From assembly GCF_040954645.1 (NCBI RefSeq), contig NC_092809.1, forward strand, positions 76,896,935 to 76,960,934: a DNA stretch of 64,000 nt, given 5' to 3'. This stretch comes from Diabrotica undecimpunctata (taxonomy: Eukaryota; Arthropoda; Insecta; Coleoptera; Chrysomelidae). Of the stretch, positions 31,301-42,336 are shown in pieces. A model generated the notes under the pieces. The model was given only the letters and a program-made list of their open reading frames with translations, was not told where the DNA came from and made no database searches. The position numbers were made by a program, and so were the translations under genes. Each line of letters opens with the position of its first letter. Position 1 is the first letter of the stretch.

Positions 31301-33680
31301 AAATATTAATTTTAGGTAGTAGTTTGAATATAAATTTTTATTTTATTTCATTTTAATTTAACTAATTTGGCAACAATGTTATCCTCTCCTCTCCGATTCC
31401 TCCATTCCACCTATTAAATTTTGGTGGGAAGGAGGGTTCTGGAATTAGTTAAAAATCGAAAAACAGCTGAAAAATGTCCTGAATGACAAAAGCCAGCAGT
31501 TATTTACAACATTTTTAAAATCTGCAATATTGACCAGATAGTCTAAGACTGCTAATTCCTAGTGAGTCAAGTCCTCCCATAAAATGTTTCTCAAATGCAG
31601 ACCGACGCGAATATATAATAAACGGAGAGAAAAAAATAGCCAATGTGTGCTTCTAAGAAGTGATTTGAGAACGTAAAAAGTTCTATTCGCAATTCGTGAT
31701 TTAAAAAAGTAGAAAATATCAGGTAAACTATTAAGGGAAACAACATTGCGACATAATAAACGTCACCTTTTTGTTATTTTTCTTTAAATAATTATTTTAT
31801 TCCAATTTCTTTTAATTTTATTCATTTGTTAACTTTTTCCATGGTTTTACTCTTTTTCTTCTAAAAATAGTTAGCGCTCCACTTTTCTATCAACTAATAT
31901 TCTCATTATCATTATCCTTCAATTTAAATCATTATCCTTCAATTTAAATTTGCATTTATTGTAGTTCAATTCTCATTTGCCCCGTAGTATAGACCCCATA
32001 TACGAACTCTCTCCTACTTGCAAATGTTATAAAATAATTCGTCTGTTGGTAATTCCGATTTCCGATTGTCTGTTATCACTTTAAACTAATCAAAGTAGGG
32101 ATCTGTCTTCTGTATTTAAAGTGGAATTTTAGTTCATAAATCCATTTTATTAGTTCAATCTTCTCTTAGCGTGAGTCGTTACAAATAGAAATTGTTCTAT
32201 ATTGGCAGTTGATAATTTTCTTATAATTTTTTAAATTGTTATTTATAAAATACCTAACCTCTATATGCCATGCCTTCGTTCAAACTTTGATAAAGTTATA
32301 TGTAGATAAAATCTTTTACTTAATTTATTTCTAACTCTAATTATGTGTTTTAATAATTAAATTCATATATTTGTAAATCATATTGTCTTTGCCAGTGCTA
32401 ATTTTTTTATAATTATTAATTTTCTGGAACCTCACGACAAGTCAAGACATTTCTTTATACTGTCCGCTAACACAAGATGTCTTGATGTTGTTTTTTTTGT
32501 GATATTGGGTTCATTTTGTGGTCATTATTGGTTTGGCTACCCGCATGGCCAAAACTTAATTTTTAATAAATGAATGTATCGAGCCTGCAACCCTTGCTAC
32601 ATACCAGGATGAATCAACATCTTAATGCGAAGCCTATATAAAGTACCATACAAGCAAACAAGCATACACGATTTGCTTTTTGTTTGCAATTTGTTTCTTT
32701 ACATTTAATAAATATGAGTAATTAGTATAATATTTATTTGTCCCTGCCAAATTTCTCATTGTACAATTTGCATTTAGATAAGACGTCCTATAATCGAGAA
32801 TCAAAATTGTAGGCAGTAAATTCTTCGAAGTAATAGTGACGTTTCAGGTCTTTTTCATGTCATGGCAAAACTACTTGCATTGAAGAAATACCTATTTATA
32901 ATATGTATCACTTTAATGTAGGCCTATGATTATTATTGACATTTGGTTTAATTACAATAAATACTATTAGGCTATTAGGTAATAGTTAAACCCTCCGTAA
33001 AACCGCGATCGTCGTTGACACCCGCTGACTCAGAGATTCATTTATTTTGCTATCGAAGTAAACAGGACATGACTAACATACACACATTTTAAATATTTTA
33101 CATTTTTTACAAAGTAGTTTTTTTCGACAGCGAAGACAGGAAGTCTTACGTACATCTTTCGGTGTAAGATAAAATTCTAAAATCGTTCTATTTATTTCAT
33201 TAGAATATCAAAGCAGTTAACACGTATTTTAGTTTGGTGAGCAATATGGAAGGCGAGAGCAGTCAAAGTAAACGATCCCCAAAACTATTACATATATACA
33301 ACGTGTATTATGGACTCCGTCAAAGGAATAAAAGTATGTTGGTCACCTATGTAGTTACTTTGTGTAGAGATTTGACCAAAGTGTCGACGAGAACATATAC
33401 AGAGTTCAAAAATTCAACAAAGTGAAGGCAAATCGGACAATGTATCTCTTGAAAATATTGAAGGTAGAAAACGCATCCAGCTTGAAGATGACAGCAAATA
33501 TGCTATTCGGAGGAAATTTCACCCTTTTTTTTTCGGAACGAAATCTCAACCTTAAAAAAAGTAGAAGTCGAAATAAATTCCGATGATTTAAACCATGAAT
33601 GTGTTGCTTGTGTGAGTCCATTTTACAAAAGAGGTAAAAGAAATAAATTAGACTTACTCACAATCAGTTTAATTTTACTA
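31301..33680. other. AT-rich interval, no recognised gene
   Basis: About 2.4 kb without identifiable domain. A plus-strand frame near 33234-33425 (MEGESSQSKRSPKLLHIYN...) is open for about 60 codons and not recognised; it starts inside a slightly more GC-rich patch (32995-33450). I do not support a gene here. Confidence 0.35.
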
Positions 33681-33687
33681 CCCAAAA

Positions 33688-33736
33688 CGACCGATTTCGC
33701 TTTCTAAAATTTGCAAAGCATCATCAGGTCAGTGGT
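33688..33736 (-). ncRNA. Hammerhead ribozyme-like core (minus strand)
   Basis: On the minus strand: CCTGATGA (complement of 33721-33728), then T, GCTTT, a 9-10 nt loop, AAAGC and GAAAT (complement of 33694-33698). The CUGAUGA box, a helix II and GAAA appear in the right order and spacing for a hammerhead core. The unpaired T between CUGAUGA and the helix and the U after GAAA are deviations. Such motifs occur in PLE and retrozyme ends; no PLE coding sequence is adjacent here. Confidence 0.5.
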
Positions 33737-35721
33737 ACAAAGTAAATTAAATGCTGAAATTATAAAAAGAACATATTAGGGTGCTGTCTTATAAAGATAT
33801 AGATCAAAAAAGTTATAGTAATTATGCCAATATTACATGTCTGTGTTTATTAATATGCATAAAATTGCTTTACCAGCAAAGTAACAACCCACAAATTGGT
33901 AAAAGATAATCTGCTGAATTGTAATAAATTAGAAATAAACAAAATACTACTTTCATTCCGGTACAAGAGTTTTTTATATAATTATTGGTGATACATAGTT
34001 CAAACTATCCCGTATTGCTGATAATATCTTCTGTCAATGTTGTAACTGTCTGACAATTAAGGAGGAAGTTTCTTGAGGGGAGTGATGTTAACAGATGATA
34101 TAGGAGTAAGGTATATGTATATTTAAATTATTAAAGTTATTTACATTTATTAAAGAGATATATTTTTGAAATGTGTGTTAAATTATTGAAATTTTTATAC
34201 AGAAAGAGGACAGTTATATGACAATGAATGAAAGTAGTTGTACTATTTTGTGGGTGTGCAATTTCTTTTGACTCGTAATTATCAACTTTTGGATAAAAGC
34301 ATTTAATTTCTGTTAGGCAAAGAATTGTGATGTCAAATGTTAAAATTATAAAACTAAAACACAATTAGGCACAAACAGAACACAAATAAAAGGACAAAAC
34401 AGACACAAAACTTTAAAAAAGGGGGCTTATTGGCACTACATTGCTTGGTAGGAGAGAAATTGAGTTTTTTTGTTGTCTACTAGTATTTTAAGAGGTAAAT
34501 TTGACAAGCTAATGTAGGTTAAACCTTAACTTAACCTTAACTTAAACCTAAACTTATGCTAGAATATCTACCATCGCAAACTGGCACCGATTTCGCCGCT
34601 TCATCAAATTCGCATTTCTGAGAATCTACTGCCTACGAATTTGATTTTCAACTATACACCTGACAAAGTGCTAGTCGAAGCCCTAACAATAAAATTGGCA
34701 TCTCAAGTGTGGTTTTATAGTTATGCGACTAAAGTGTCACTTTATTGTTAAACAATTGGCATCAAATGACTTAGGTGATAGCTTTATTGATATTTGTTGC
34801 TATTTTGTTATAACACTAGATAAGCAGATAATACGCCATTAATAGTTCATAATCTACAAGAACTACGAATACTTATTACAATTAGATAGTTTCTTGATGA
34901 TCCAATGAAAAATAGTATTTGTCCTAAACAGTTAAAACTAAGACATAAAACTTATTTTATTTCGTACATGTCAATTTACTTCCTGCATATCGCATGATTG
35001 ATGCAGTAACAAAAATATACCTCATATCATTACTAGCAATGAAGTACTTGCCAAGAAAACCATTTATCAGTTTGTCATTGTATATCTTAAATCACTGAAC
35101 AGAGTAGAATAATTAAGTAAAATCTGTCGAATAAAAAAATAAACGTAAAAGTCTTCGGTCGACGTAAAGTTTTCGGTTTTATGGCTATGAATTATTCATG
35201 AAAAAGTCAATTTCCAAAAATCATAATCTCCTCTCCTGTCATTTCTCTATGTTATTCTAGTAATTTTACATTTTTATGAATTGTAATGTGCGACATCAAG
35301 ATGTGTTAAGTTGTCATGTTACTTTTCTAAAAAGATGTTTTTAAACGTTATGGTGTTTATACGTTGTAAATTTCATGTTTTTACATACAAGATTCAAAGT
35401 TGTGATTCAGTACTTCCATATAAATACTTTCTTAGTTTATTAAAGTGTTTATTGGCCTGCAAATGAGTATGACACAACAAATGATACTATCTAAGGCATT
35501 AATATGTGAAGTTGATGGTTATGTTAATTTAAGTTTTCATCCACAGCCAAATAAAACATTACTACTATACGAGCAATAGGTGAGGTCCCAAGTGTTTTGT
35601 ATATTTGCTTCCTAAAATTTGGCTTCATTGAATGGTTCTGAAACTAATTTCTTGTGCCATTTTTAAATCAATTTTTTTACATTTTATATTAACAAAAATA
35701 TATTAGTTTTCCGTTTATTTA

Positions 35722-35729
<8 letters not shown>
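33737..35729. other. AT-rich interval, no recognised gene
   Basis: Nothing coding recognised. 34517-34552 has a degenerate AACCTTAACTTAACCTTAAC run, superficially similar to telomeric simple repeats but too short and irregular to interpret. Confidence 0.4.

Positions 35730-35804
<75 letters not shown>
35730..35804. repeat. (TA)n microsatellite
   Basis: About 75 bp of pure AT dinucleotides, immediately followed by the hammerhead-bearing segment 35805-35965. Confidence 0.95.
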
Positions 35805-35807
<3 letters not shown>

Positions 35808-35860
35808 GAAGTGTCGAACTTCCACTCGAACATCGACAAGAAGCAGACCATCCAGAGAGA

Positions 35861-35895
35861 CTTGAAAATGGCAAGTGAGATCTTGCCGAAACGTC
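35861..35895 (+). ncRNA. Hammerhead ribozyme-like motif between two (TA)n arrays
   Basis: CTTGAAAAT, then helix GGCAAG (35870-35875), loop TGAGAT, CTTGCC (35882-35887), then GAAAC (35888-35892) and GTC (35893-35895). The helix is a perfect 6-bp stem, and GAAAC-GUC is the second half of the hammerhead core plus cleavage triplet. The first half is damaged (CTTGAAA in place of CUGANGA). The whole 160-bp segment sits between two TA arrays, as would a PLE or retrozyme remnant. Confidence 0.5.
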
Positions 35896-35962
35896 GTCAA
35901 AATGGTTTTAATCAAAACCAACAACATTTAACGCGGGGTCAAACCCGGAATACCATTGATAT

Positions 35963-35965
<3 letters not shown>

Positions 35966-36018
<53 letters not shown>
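35966..36018. repeat. (TA)n microsatellite, 3' tail of LINE G
   Basis: About 53 bp of TA repeats that begin right at the 3' boundary of minus-strand LINE G, as at the end of LINE C (27676). Confidence 0.9.
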
Positions 36019-36019
<1 letters not shown>

Positions 36020-37540
36020 CCTTGTACGCCCCTTCGCTTCTAAAAACTTGGTTATTTCACTTCATTTTTTTCGGTCTCCAATTTCTCACGCGCCTATTTC
36101 TGACAAGTTTTGCTTTAATGCTTCCAACCATTTTTTCTTTGGACGTCCTCTTCTTTTTTCCCCATTTATCCCTCCTTCAGTATTGTTTTAACATTTCGAT
36201 TCTCTGACATTCGTATAATGTGGCCAAGCCATCTAGCTCTTTGGGCTCGTAATTGTTTACCGTAATTGCTGGTTTTCCATATTTCAAATATTTTCTGTCG
36301 TCTTTTTATTATTTGTCTATTTTTATAAATAGACAAATAAGAGCGATATTCCATTGTTTCTGCATTTATTCATTTTGCCAAATTATAAGTGTCAAGTGAA
36401 ATATCCTTTCCTTCAATTTTTCGCCACCTTCCTTAAAAATCTCAGCTGGGATATTACTTTCTCCTGCACTTTTGTTATTTTTTAGGTCTCTTATTATTTC
36501 TTTGACTTCATTCAAAGTTGGTTCCTCGCACGCCCCTTCTTCATCTCCTTGCCAATTCTCATGTCCCTCAAGTTCCTCTTGTTGGTCTGTATTTAATAGA
36601 TCTTCGGAATAGTATCACCTAGAAGTAAGCCTTCTTTGTTTCTGCAATACTGTGGATTATTCTTTGTAGCTTTTTTTCTTAACTTCTTTGTAGAAATTCT
36701 TTACCTCTTTTTTATGTAGGCTTCTTTTATGTTTTTTAATTGCTTTTCTACTTGTTCTCTTTTCTGTTTTCAGCAAATTCTTTTCACTTCCCTTCTTCTT
36801 GCCAGATAGTTTTCGATCGCATTTTGGGCATTTTCTTTATCTCTTTGTAGTTTTGCCCTGTTTCTTCTTGCCAAAACATTCCTACATTCTTCATCGAACC
36901 AGTCTTGCCATCTTTTTATATGCCCTATAAACTGTTCCGCTGCTTCCGACATGGCTGTCTGTATGGTCTGCCACTCATTATCCATATCCTGTTTGACTGG
37001 ATACTCTAGTGTTTTTATTTATTTCTTCCTCTAGTCTGTTTACAACCTGCTTCTCTTGACAGTGCTCTAATTGGTAATTGAATCTATCTCTAACAAGTTT
37101 TGGTATTATTGGTAGTTCTTGTTTTAGTTTTGCTATTATTAGTGTACGGTCACTGTTGGTATCTGCCCCTCTGTAACTCCTGCAATCGATTATTGCCTTA
37201 TCATGTTTGCTTTCAATTAGGGCATGATCTACCTGATTTTTATTTTTCTATCGGGAGAAGTAAATGTTACCTTATGAACGTATTTGTGATCAAACTTTGT
37301 GCTATCTATCTTTATTTTGTTCTCTGTGGCAAATTCCATTAAATTTTTTCCGTTTTCATTTGATTCCTTATGTAAATTTCGTCCCCCTGTTATTCTTCTA
37401 TATATTTCCTCTTTTCCGACTTTCGTATTCATGTCACCAATGATTATCTTTATATCGTATGTCTGTATATTCCCTATTAGGGTGCTTAGCTTTTCGTAGA
37501 ACTCAGTTTTAGTTTCTAAGTTCTCATCTCCGTCACTCTC
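36019..37540 (-). pseudogene. LINE G: decayed APE-type LINE missing its RT core
   Basis: Minus-strand order, from high coordinate: endonuclease fragment (MNTKVGKEEIYRRITGGRN, then about 37240-37170 NQVDHALIESKHDKA, CRSYRGADTNSD), the inter-domain stretch WQTIQTAMSEAAEQF and RWQDWFDEECRNVLARRNRA (36985-36775), the start of RT (DLKNNKSAGESNIPAEIF, about 36500), then directly the C-terminus QLRAQRARWLGHIIRMSE and GKKRRGRPKKKW (36250-36130). The catalytic RT region, normally some 300 codons, is deleted near 36360. Many stops are present. The inter-domain and C-terminal blocks place it near LINE C. Confidence 0.8.
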
Positions 37541-37544
37541 ATCC

Positions 37545-37800
37545 AGTTTTTATTTTGTCTTCTTAAATCGTCTGCCCATCGTATAGGTGGTCGACCGACG
37601 CTTCTCTTCTCTTCTCTTGGTCTCTATTCCAATAACCTCCTTGTCCATCATCCATCCGTCATTCTAGCTATGTGTCTTGCCCATCTCCATTTTAGTCCGG
37701 CTATCCTTTCGATGACGTCAGTCACCTTCGATTTTTTATTTTGTCTCGCAGAGTTGTTCCTAAAATGGATCGCTCCATTCTTCTCTGTGTGACTCTTAGT
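37545..37800 (-). pseudogene. LINE E C-terminal fragment
   Basis: In shifting minus-strand frames: a MERSILGTTLRDKI-like start, KMEMGKTHS/WARHIARMTDGW-like block, LLEWRPR and SVGRPPIRWADDL. It matches LINE E at 10837-11040 and is nearly the same sequence as 48000-48230. It abuts a Jockey-type remnant at about 37805. Confidence 0.7.
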
Positions 37801-37804
37801 TTGG

Positions 37805-38300
37805 TAGCCGGGGTCTCACATCGGTGAGTTTGCGATTTGCGCACCTAGTTCTCTGTGTAGGTCGCTACTTCTTATGTACTAGGGAGCATTAACAATATCC
37901 CTCAGTACTTTATTCTCAAAACTTTGAATCATTTTCGCCATTTTGATGTTATTCACACTGGCACATCCCTAGAGTTGTCATACCAGCTTGAGTTCTTGTT
38001 TTTACATCATGAGCTTATTATGCATTGACAGCTCCGATTTTTTTCCAAGGAGCCACTACAGTTTTTCTATTTGCTGTTCAATTCTACCTTTTTATATTCT
38101 TTCCATTTTAGCCTGGCATCTAGATTAATTCCCAGATATTTTGCTGTATTAGCACATGATATAGTAGTGTCATTTAATACTATTGGTGTTTTATTTATTT
38201 TTTGTTGTTGAAATCTACACGTATTGATTTAGTCTCGTTGAGTTTTATACGCCATTTCTTGGTCCATGCATTAACCTCATTGCAATCTCCATCACTTATT
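37805..38300 (-). pseudogene. Jockey-clade LINE C-terminal fragment
   Basis: Minus strand: NEVNAWTKKWRIKLNETKSI (about 38290), a NTAKYLGINLDARLKWKE-like block (about 38120), then FENKVLRDIVNAP, YIRSSDLHRELGAQIAN near 37830. WRIKLNETKS and KYLG..LD..L.WK.H are hallmarks of Jockey RT C-termini. Multiple stops and frameshifts. The adjoining LINE E fragment is a different family. Confidence 0.75.
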
Positions 38301-38999
38301 GTTCTCAAGTTAGAACAGCAGTCTTCATATTTTATTCTAAACAATGTTTCACTAATACATGATTTTAGTAATTGACTATGTTCTTTAGGTTAAAGTAAAT
38401 CTAGTTTGTATTCTAGCCCATCGTGTCAGACTTTATCAATATCCTGGGAATATCCAGAAAAACTGCCGAACAAACTTTTTTTTCCTTTAGAACTTTATGA
38501 TATATGGAAAGTCTGCTTGTAGAAAGGCCAGATGACGCAAATATCAAAAGAGTAGCACACCTCTTACTGAAAATATAACTCAACAAACGGATAAGAAACA
38601 GAAAAAAAACGGTTTTTTATTTTTAACTACCTTGTGCCACTTTAAAAATTCTGGAACATAGTTTTGGTGATCATACTTCATATATATTTTTTTCGAGCTA
38701 TCCATATTTTTTGTTATTTGTTTACAGGCATTTAAAATTTTCTAATGCTCAAATCAATTTCAATTTCCTGCCAACTCTCATTTTTGTTCAAAAATTGTTG
38801 TAGAGCACAAAAAATCTTTACTTAAAAAAAATGTATTTTGGTAAAAAATTAAGCGAATCATGACCAAAAACGGAAGTTTTATGGAATTTTGAGGTTATGT
38901 GTCACTATTTTGGGCTAAAATTTGGTGAATCTTCATCTTTTGTGATGCCGAACAATACCCCAAATTTTAGGACGTTTCCCTTGGGGCACTTTTGACACT
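38301..38999. other. AT-rich interval, no recognised gene
   Basis: Nothing coding recognised; the 38590-38960 stretch of AT-rich sequence resembles MITE interiors seen elsewhere in the window, but no inverted ends were found. Confidence 0.35.
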
Positions 39000-39465
39000 C
39001 TTATCCAGCTATGCCCTCTCCTGGATTATTTGGCGTTTAGAACTAGCTCTTTCCACAGGCCCTTCAGTACGGTTGCATTTCTCACATTATACACATAGGG
39101 GATTTTGAGTATGCGCAAAACCAAATCTCTATGGATGCGTCTATAGGATTGCATGTTCCGTAAGACTCCATGCCTCCGCCTCATACAGTAGCATTGAACA
39201 AAAGTAGCAGTGAAAGATTCAAATTCTGATTAGGATGAAGTTGCCAGCTTCACAACACGATTGAATACATTTTTTAGGTCGTCTTTATTCCTCAATATAC
39301 CTTTTGCGAATGGTTTCAATTATGTGTTAAGTTACACCAGGAGGACCGTTCTGGGTGATGGTATTTTGAGTTCTTTGATAGGATCACATCATTAACATAG
39401 TACTATGGATGTTATTCGTGTCGTCTGCATATCGTAGTATATTGATGATCTCCGTAGAAGACGAT
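39000..39465 (-). pseudogene. RTE-like LINE RT fragment
   Basis: Minus strand in shifting frames: LRYADDTNNI (about 39440), ..LLYEAEAWSLTEHAI.. (about 39180), then RILKIPYVYNVRNATVLKG (about 39100). YADDT and the E(A)WSLT / RILKIPYV..N..VL.. order parallel LINE A. The sequence is much more decayed and the segments between are only partly readable. Confidence 0.55.
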
Positions 39466-39510
39466 GTCATCTTGTACTTCTTTAAGTTTTACCTATATAA
39501 GGAAAATATG

Positions 39511-39760
39511 ACCGGTTAGCTCAAATGGTTAGAGTATCTGATTATGTTGCACAATTCCCGGGTACGATACCTTCGCCGGCGAAAACATCAAAAGGTGTCA
39601 GGTTGACTCTAAATAAAATTAGTATCTCGTGTTAAGCCAGGAGTAATAATGGCTGAAGCATATCACTCGTTAGCTGTATACTCGTTAGCTGTAATCCTCG
39701 TTAGCTCTATACTGTTGCTCAAGAAATAGCAGACTACCCTACTACACTCCTTAACTGGAC
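39511..39760 (+). mobile_element. tRNA-derived SINE (candidate)
   Basis: A tRNA-like head: box A-like TAGCTCAAATGG (39517-39528) followed 33 nt later by box B-like GGTACGATACC (39561-39571), with CCGG at 39512-39515 able to pair with CCGG at 39576-39579. These are internal RNA polymerase III promoter elements. A tRNA-unrelated body follows, with three near-tandem CTCGTTAGCTGTA units (39667-39710). The anticodon stem is not convincing, so this is a SINE head or tRNA pseudogene, not a functional tRNA. Confidence 0.65.
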
Positions 39761-40826
39761 TAGACATCACACAACTGATGCTTGACCACTTGGTGTTATA
39801 GGTAATATACCCAAGTGATGTAATATGTTTATTTAATTTAGACGGAATTTACAAAGGTGTCATTTTGTCAATAGTTCTTCCGCTTAATTAAACTTTCCAG
39901 CAGTCGCTCGAAAGCATGAATAATGGCCCGACTCTCATTTCGCGATTATTTTAATAAACTTCTATTTCTAGTTTGCCTTTGTCGGCTTGCACATTTTATT
40001 TGCAAATAGAAATCATTAAACGGGAAATGAAGGGAGGCTGTTCGTAATTCTAAAACGTTTTTCTGAAACCTAATTAACTGCGTATTGTCTATTTTAATTT
40101 ACCTCCTACCGTGGACGACAGAAAATATAAATTTAAATGAAAAATTATGCTGGAACATTGTACTCCTCTGAAGTCTTCAAATATTACGAGAAATATTACA
40201 AGCTTCTAGTGTTATCTTTGTACCTCATTATTTTGCCGACAATTTCGCAAATATTACTGTTTTTAATGATTTTAATTTCGTTATTCAGGGATTTACATAT
40301 TTTTGAAATATACTCTGCGAATTATAGACCTGAGAAAAATCTGCAAAATTAATTTATCTACTAAAAGTATTACCAATAGTCGTATAAAAAACACATCAAC
40401 ACCGTATAGGGATAATTTAAAAGCTCCTGATGGCTCCTTTGTTTTATTATTTGGCTATAATATTATTATTTGATTAAATTAAACATAAAAATGTGATAAA
40501 GAATTAATTAAAAATAAAAATAGTAAAAGGTATGAATAAAACTATGGATAAATCACCAAAGTAGAGATGCGAAGATTTCTTTGGTAAAATAAAAATTCAG
40601 ATGTTTGCTTTAATCTGTGCCTTCTATAAATTGCAAGGCAAAACAGACGATAGAAAAGGTGTAAGGAAGACATGGTTAATCCAAAAGTTGCATTCCACAA
40701 CATATCTCCTCATCTAAGCAAAAATCCTCGACGAACTGGTTTCTTGTCCTCATAAAGAATAAACCGAAATAAATGAAAAGACAGTTAAGATTTGATATCA
40801 CGTATAGTGCCTCTGTATATTCACTT
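39761..40826. other. Interval without recognised gene
   Basis: No gene recognised. A 71-codon AT-rich open frame (40137-40352) is hydrophobic and looks like chance. Confidence 0.4.
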
Positions 40827-40860
40827 ATACGTATTTCATCCTACCGGGATTCATCAGAGC
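40827..40860 (-). ncRNA. Hammerhead ribozyme-like core with intact CUGAUGA and GAAA
   Basis: Minus strand: CTGATGA (complement of 40851-40857), helix ATCC (40847-40850), 5-nt loop, GGAT (40838-40841), GAAA (40834-40837), then TACGTA. The order CUGAUGA / helix II / GAAA is complete and the 4-bp helix is perfectly paired. It is the best core in this window. Cleavage would also need flanking helices I and III, which I cannot confirm by eye. The Harbinger element starts 110 bp downstream on the map. Confidence 0.6.
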
Positions 40861-40969
40861 GACTGGTACAGAAGCTTTAAAAATGGAATCAAATCTTTTC
40901 TGTCAAAAGAAGCAACAATAAAATAACTTCAATATGGACGCTACAGCGACAATATATGTTACTATCTTA

Positions 40970-41642
40970 AGATATGTTTTTACTGGAGCAACTCTTGCGA
41001 TCATCGCTGAGCGATTGTCCCAAAGCGATGATCGCGGTATACCGCTTGTGTGGTCTGTTACGGCGCCGTTTTAATTGAAACGTCTGCCGCTGGAGCCGCT
41101 AGTGTCGATCGTTAACGACTGGTCCTGTGTCACGCTGAGAGACTATAGTGGCTTGTGTATGTAATTTTGAGAGCTTTTTATTTGAACGATTCCTTCTGGA
41201 GATATTGGATATGGAATACAGTTTGAAGATGACTTTTTCATATCCTTTTTTACTAAACTTAACACAAAATCAAACTGAAGTTCATTTAAACGGAAGAACT
41301 GTGGTAACTTAACATCATGTCCTAATAAATGGTGGTTTATCAAAATTTTGAAGTATCCTTATTCTTGTCTTCTTTTAAATATTGCATGTTTTTCTAATCT
41401 CGGAACATTTAAAATTTCTTCGTCCTCTATTTCTTCTGCTAGCAGGTATTTTAACAATAATTGCTTCTTTTACATACGCTCATCACTCCACAAAACCACT
41501 TGTTCACTAGACAACGGACAACTCCCTAATCAAATCATCGCTTCAGTAAAAACACTCCGCCTGCGATCATCATTTAGCTATCTTTGCTTAGCGATAATCG
41601 CTCAACGATGATCCCAACAAACACCCCAGTAAAAACGTACCT
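40970..41642 (-). mobile_element. PIF/Harbinger-type element with TTA target duplication
   Basis: 673-bp element with inverted ends of about 50 bp: left GTTTTTACTGGAGC ... GCGATCATCGCTGAGCGATT, right CAACGATGATC ... CCCAGTAAAAAC. TTA is duplicated at 40967-40969 and 41643-41645, the 3-bp TWA-type duplication of PIF/Harbinger. Coding remnant on the minus strand (41143-41343 and upstream) supports the class. The interior is too short for a full transposase plus Myb-like protein. Confidence 0.82.
41143..41580 (-). pseudogene. Harbinger transposase N-terminal remnant
   Basis: Minus strand: LLLKYLLAEEIEDEEI (about 41440, shifted frames), INHHLLGHDVKLPQFFRLNE (41340-41280), FDFVLSLVKKDMKKSS, IPYPISPEG. 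The order FxRL....FD..L.LV and ISPEE is the N-terminal region of PIF/Harbinger transposases. The DDE catalytic domain is missing, so this is a deletion derivative. Confidence 0.65.
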
Positions 41643-42028
41643 TTAACTGTCTTTTCTTTTAAAATCATGGATATCTACAGAAAAATGTTTGAAATAAAAA
41701 GCAACACAAACACATTTTTTGGAAATTAACCTGTAGCCCGGCACTTATCTGATGTAAAAGCGATTTCAGTTAAATTGACTGAAACTTTGCTGAGAGGTAG
41801 GTACATTGGTCATGTTTATTAAAATTTCTCAATGCCCCAGGACTCAAAAATCAATTTTTTGAAGTTACAGATCTTCATACTATTTGTTTTTAGTCTATTT
41901 TTCAGAATCGCGAATTTCGAAGCGTCCCGTCCCACACGGCATCTGAATTTCATTAAAGATGAATATGGGATCTGAATGACATTTCTTAATGTTGCCCTGT
42001 CAAAAAAATAAGTTAGATATAATACTAA

Positions 42029-42300
42029 TGTTACGAACATGCTTTCTGCATGGCCCATGTAACGGTTGCATCTCGAAAAAGGCATCAAGAACATTCGCGA
42101 TGTATCTAGTGCGAGAGAGAACAACACGTCACGTAGGCGAATTAGAGGTGGGACTACCCCAGAAGATTAGAGAATATTACTTTTTGGTATATATATAAAT
42201 ATATATGTAACGATGTTATGAGTGAGTTTAGTTGTTAAGATATTACCGAACTGTAAACTTATAAATAAATATACTTATATAAATTCGAACTCTGCCTGAA
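42029..42300 (+). repeat. gypsy B 5' LTR
   Basis: Starts TGTTACGAACATGCTTTC; shares CATGGCCCATGTAACGGTTG and the following 60 bp with the downstream LTR, and later GTGAGTTTAGTTGTTAAG. It includes an insertion (ACACGTCACGTAGGCGAATT) absent from the 3' copy. The right limit is approximate; TGGTGTTGGG near 42302 may be the primer-binding site. Confidence 0.8.
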
Positions 42301-42336
42301 TTGGTGTTGGGTGAATTGAGTAGCTCTATATCCGAC

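Noticed and set aside
33234..33425. Small host protein
   Set aside because: About 60 codons with no recognisable domain and no supporting features.
34517..34552. Telomeric repeat tract
   Set aside because: Irregular AACCTTAACTT pattern, short and not the TTAGG of insects.
39511..39580. Functional tRNA gene
   Set aside because: Boxes are imperfect, and acceptor and anticodon stems do not pair well; a SINE head or pseudogene is more likely.
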